Below, piece by piece: positions 18,009 through 20,000 of a stretch of DNA of 20,000 nt; within the stretch, counting starts at the first letter, position 1; each line of letters begins with the position of its first letter. Below the pieces are notes generated by a model. It ran no database searches. It saw only the letters and a program-made list of their open reading frames with translations, and was not told the origin of the DNA. A program made the translations under genes and the position numbers. Origin of the DNA: Bigelowiella natans CCMP2755 (lineage: Eukaryota > Cercozoa > Chlorarachniophyceae); contig ADNK01000583.1 in assembly GCA_000320545.1 (NCBI GenBank), forward strand, positions 1-20,000. The letters are read 5' to 3'.

Positions 18009-19085
18009 TTACAAAATTTATTAATAGTAGTATAAATGAGGAGAGAGATTTTTCTTAGGAGCGATAATACTGCTAAAATTAAAAAAACATTTCCATATAT
18101 AGCTATGAAGTACTACCAGCCCTAGTATAAGACTTCGGGCGTGCCTCCATAAAATCTGCCACAACAGCGACCATCATGATGTGTGATATGATAATAGTGG
18201 CAGCGGGTGTCCAGTAGTAGTCTTCAGCATCATCACAGCACATCATTCCAGTCGGAATCATGGCGAACGCAAATGGAAGATGGAGGAGTACAGCCAACAA
18301 GAGCGTGATGTAGTGCCCCGCACTTTGCGAGTACCCTGGTGTCCCGTAATCATCGAAGCTGGTAGGTACACTAGCAATGACCACACACATCATTGACCCC
18401 GTTGCGAGAGTGAGGACGAGGGTGCCCACAATTCCAAGTAGCATGAAAAGAGTTCGGCTATCTTCGTCGTCAAATTCGATGCAGAAAGTTGAGATTACTA
18501 CCAACCCTGATAAGGAAAGAAATACAGCAATAGCGATTCCGCTACTTTCTGCACCCGTTTTGGTAAGGTAACTCTCATGGTCTCGTAACAAGCAGGCGTC
18601 TTTTGAGCCCGATCCTTTTAAGAACGTAAATCTATCCTCCGGTATTAACCCGATAAAGTTACAATCCATGCATTCAGTCAGGTTTGTAGCATCCGTGTAA
18701 TAGTCGTAACCGCATCTATTTTGTGTGAAGAGAGAAGGAGAAAAAAGGCAGATCAGGGATATAGAAAATAAATGAAGAACACAAAAAGACATCATATTTG
18801 TAGGTATGAACGAAAGATTCATTGTAGACATGGTGCGCAGACATTTGCGAAAATGATGAGGAATCAGTACGTCTAATCCAGTATCCCAAATTCACTCCTC
18901 TCTTCTAGATTCTTCCTGATGTCATCTCTAAACAGTTGCTGAAACAATTACGCGGGGCAGGTGTGGCCCGTGCCACTGAATCTGTAATAGGATCCCCTTG
19001 GGCACCCAGTGCTATTGGAATAGACGAATTCAATTCCTTCGGTTGAATCGAGAAGAGTAGCCAAGGCAAGGAGGAAGGCAAGCAT
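17405..19085 (-). CDS. Five-pass membrane protein with extracellular Cys repeat and Cys-rich tail
   Basis: Three exons, 19085-18952, 18715-18117 and 17940-17405, join in phases 2 and 1 to 422 aa. Residues 1-17 (MLAFLLALATLLDSTEG) are a signal peptide. A cysteine module follows (28-63): CPRGSYYRFSGTGHTCPACG, then YDYYTDATNLTECMDCNF. Its C-x-G-x-Y and CPAC spacing resembles GCC2/GCC3 (ephrin-receptor-like) or TNFR-type repeats. Membrane spans are near 103-125, 134-160, 180-203, 214-233 and 263-284. The tail has 19 Cys in residues 290-341 (motif CGDCDCC repeated), then a 13-residue tandem duplication (361-373, 374-386) and a basic C-terminus. The first junction recreates HTCPACGYD across the intron, strong support. 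If the second intron (17941-18116, with a TA run) is not spliced, the protein stops at 18103 with four spans (248 aa). A shifted frame over the Cys cluster is also open and hydrophobic, so that part is tentative. Confidence 0.68.
17516..17593 (-). repeat. 39-bp imperfect tandem duplication in an exon
   Basis: Two adjacent 39-bp copies encode VAGSVVTAETKDH and VAGSVVTAQSKDQ near the C-terminus of the five-pass membrane protein. The copies differ at a few bases and keep the frame, which supports this reading frame in the 3' part of the exon. Confidence 0.9.
17970..18003. repeat. (TA)n microsatellite in intron
   Basis: A TA run of about 34 bp within predicted intron 17941-18116 of the membrane-protein gene. 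Confidence 0.95.
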
Positions 19086-19166
19086 TAGTGCAACCACCCT
19101 TGCGGGTTTTTACACTTGCTGTTGTAATAAGTAATATGGGTCGTAAGAAGAGGAGGTGGAGGTAGG

Positions 19167-19808
19167 ATGCAGCTAGTAGAAGTAGTAACTGACAAACTGA
19201 TAACTGATGATGATGATATAGTTAAGTTGTCGTACTACTTACTAGGAACTTCTTCAGTCAAGTCGCAACAGTTAGCTGGCTTTTGTTTTCTACACAAAAT
19301 CGCAGCAGATATATTCAGTACTTTTTTTAATCCCATCAAGTTACATTTACGCAACATAAACAATAACAATAACAACATTAGAGCTGGGGGTGCTCCTGGA
19401 AAAATGGGGCCTGGCTCCCCTCTTTGCAAAGAAAGAAATTACAATACGCTGTTCCTCCTTCTTGTTCTCCTCATATTCTCCGCCGAATGGTAGAATTTTT
19501 CCAGATTATGTGAATTCTATAATTCCAAGCTTACAAATGCAGACGTAGCAGCAGCATCATCAATCATATTGGATGATGATAATGATGTCACACGACGTTC
19601 CTTCACTAATCTACCAGGTGGCTATATCGACGGAAACAGAATGTCACATTGCCTCCAAAAAAGGTAATATTTTTAGGAAGGTTCTCTCAAGGTTAAATAG
19701 GTTATTATCATCATCACTCTGATAATTCATCAGAAGATGAGTTCCAAGCCTGATGTGCCGCCACACGAGGAGCTTCTGCTCTTGGAAAAAATGATGCTTG
19801 ATAAGCAG
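19167..19808 (+). CDS. Possible gene fragments, structure unresolved
   Basis: Several coding-like stretches lie on the plus strand but do not chain uniquely. An open frame from ATG 19167 begins MQLVEVVTDKLITDDDDIVK. After a good acceptor (TTTTCCAG at 19500-19507) a frame reads LCEFYNSKLTNADVAAASS, then DDDNDVTRRSFTNLPGGYID up to about 19670. The stretch 19737-19808 reads MSSKPDVPPHEELLLLEK, then MMLDKQR before a GTACTA. A donor at 19270 (GTTAGC) joined to 19508 would link the first two in phase. The minus strand over 19640-19790 is also open (for example QEQKLLVWRHIRLG), so even the strand is uncertain. The divergent gene starts at 19085, leaving about 80 bp between the two start codons. Confidence 0.22.
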
Positions 19809-20000
19809 AGAGTACTAAGCCAAACAGCCCAAATATGAAATTTAAATGCAATTATTACTAGTATAATTACTATAATATTATATCATCACGTATTATCAGC
19901 ACTGATGAGACGCACTTGCCGATCATGCTACTACAACTACTACTACTGCTACTGCCACCACCACTACTCACACATCTTCTCGATCATGCGTCTACTACTA
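19809..20000. other. Right end, simple repeats only
   Basis: AT-rich sequence followed by CTA/CTG triplets (about 19926-19955). No gene is seen; it may be an intron of a gene continuing past the window. Confidence 0.4.

Noticed and set aside
18103-18831. Single-exon membrane protein starting at 18831
   Set aside because: Its first 38 residues come from a pyrimidine-rich stretch ending in AATAG that looks like an intron 3' end. A signal-peptide exon at 19085-18952 restores the CPACG motif in phase.
19493-19690. Very short introns (13-15 nt) with GT and AG ends near 19490 and 19664, and 21-22 nt ones near 9967 and 10125
   Set aside because: Too short for nuclear spliceosomal introns outside special cases, and removing them does not consistently restore frames.
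1-20000. Viral or retrotransposon genes
   Set aside because: No reverse transcriptase, integrase, capsid or transposase motifs were seen in any frame I read.

Overview
The window reads as nuclear DNA of a single-celled eukaryote, probably a microalga of the stramenopile (diatom-like) kind. Evidence for a eukaryote: an intronless nuclear-type tRNA-Leu(UAA) with internal A and B boxes and a T-run terminator; protein-coding segments that make sense only as short exons joined at GT..AG borders with matching phases; and very dense microsatellites (TA, CA, GA, GAT, GTT, AGT, GCT). The stramenopile guess rests on a start motif in the gene at 15427 (SIWFSRDEFK) that resembles a module I recall from many diatom proteins, plus intron size and overall style. 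It is an inference, not proof.

Layout, left to right. 1-583: microsatellites, no convincing gene. 584-1179 (-): 3' end of an unrecognised gene. 1191-2504: a microsatellite-poor block without genes. 2505-5352 (-): the best-supported gene, nine exons encoding a membrane-anchored P-loop protein of the chloramphenicol phosphotransferase-like family, with one GC-AG intron. 5468-5551 (+): tRNA-Leu. 5807-10128 (+): an eleven-exon gene for a putative single-pass membrane protein; its introns carry a 55-bp x4 and a 45-bp x7 minisatellite. 10129-11484: 3' flank plus a second microsatellite-poor block. 11485-13796 (-): a multi-exon gene with an N-terminal hydrophobic segment and an unrecognised C-terminal domain. 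14220-15246: weakly supported fragments on both strands. 15427-16525 (+): a small, very basic, probably nuclear protein. 16526-17404: a third microsatellite-poor block. 17405-19085 (-): a three-exon gene for a secretory-pathway membrane protein with an extracellular cysteine-rich repeat, five predicted membrane spans and an unusual metallothionein-like cysteine cluster. 19167-20000 (+): fragments of a possible further gene.

The genes show no shared pathway. What unites the window is architecture: small exons, introns of about 50 to 920 nt, loose donor sites after GT, and simple repeats placed mostly in introns but sometimes read through into protein (polyalanine, Met runs, Asn/Asp/Ser stretches). 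All exon models were built by hand from frame, phase and splice-like sequence. No transcript evidence or database search was available.
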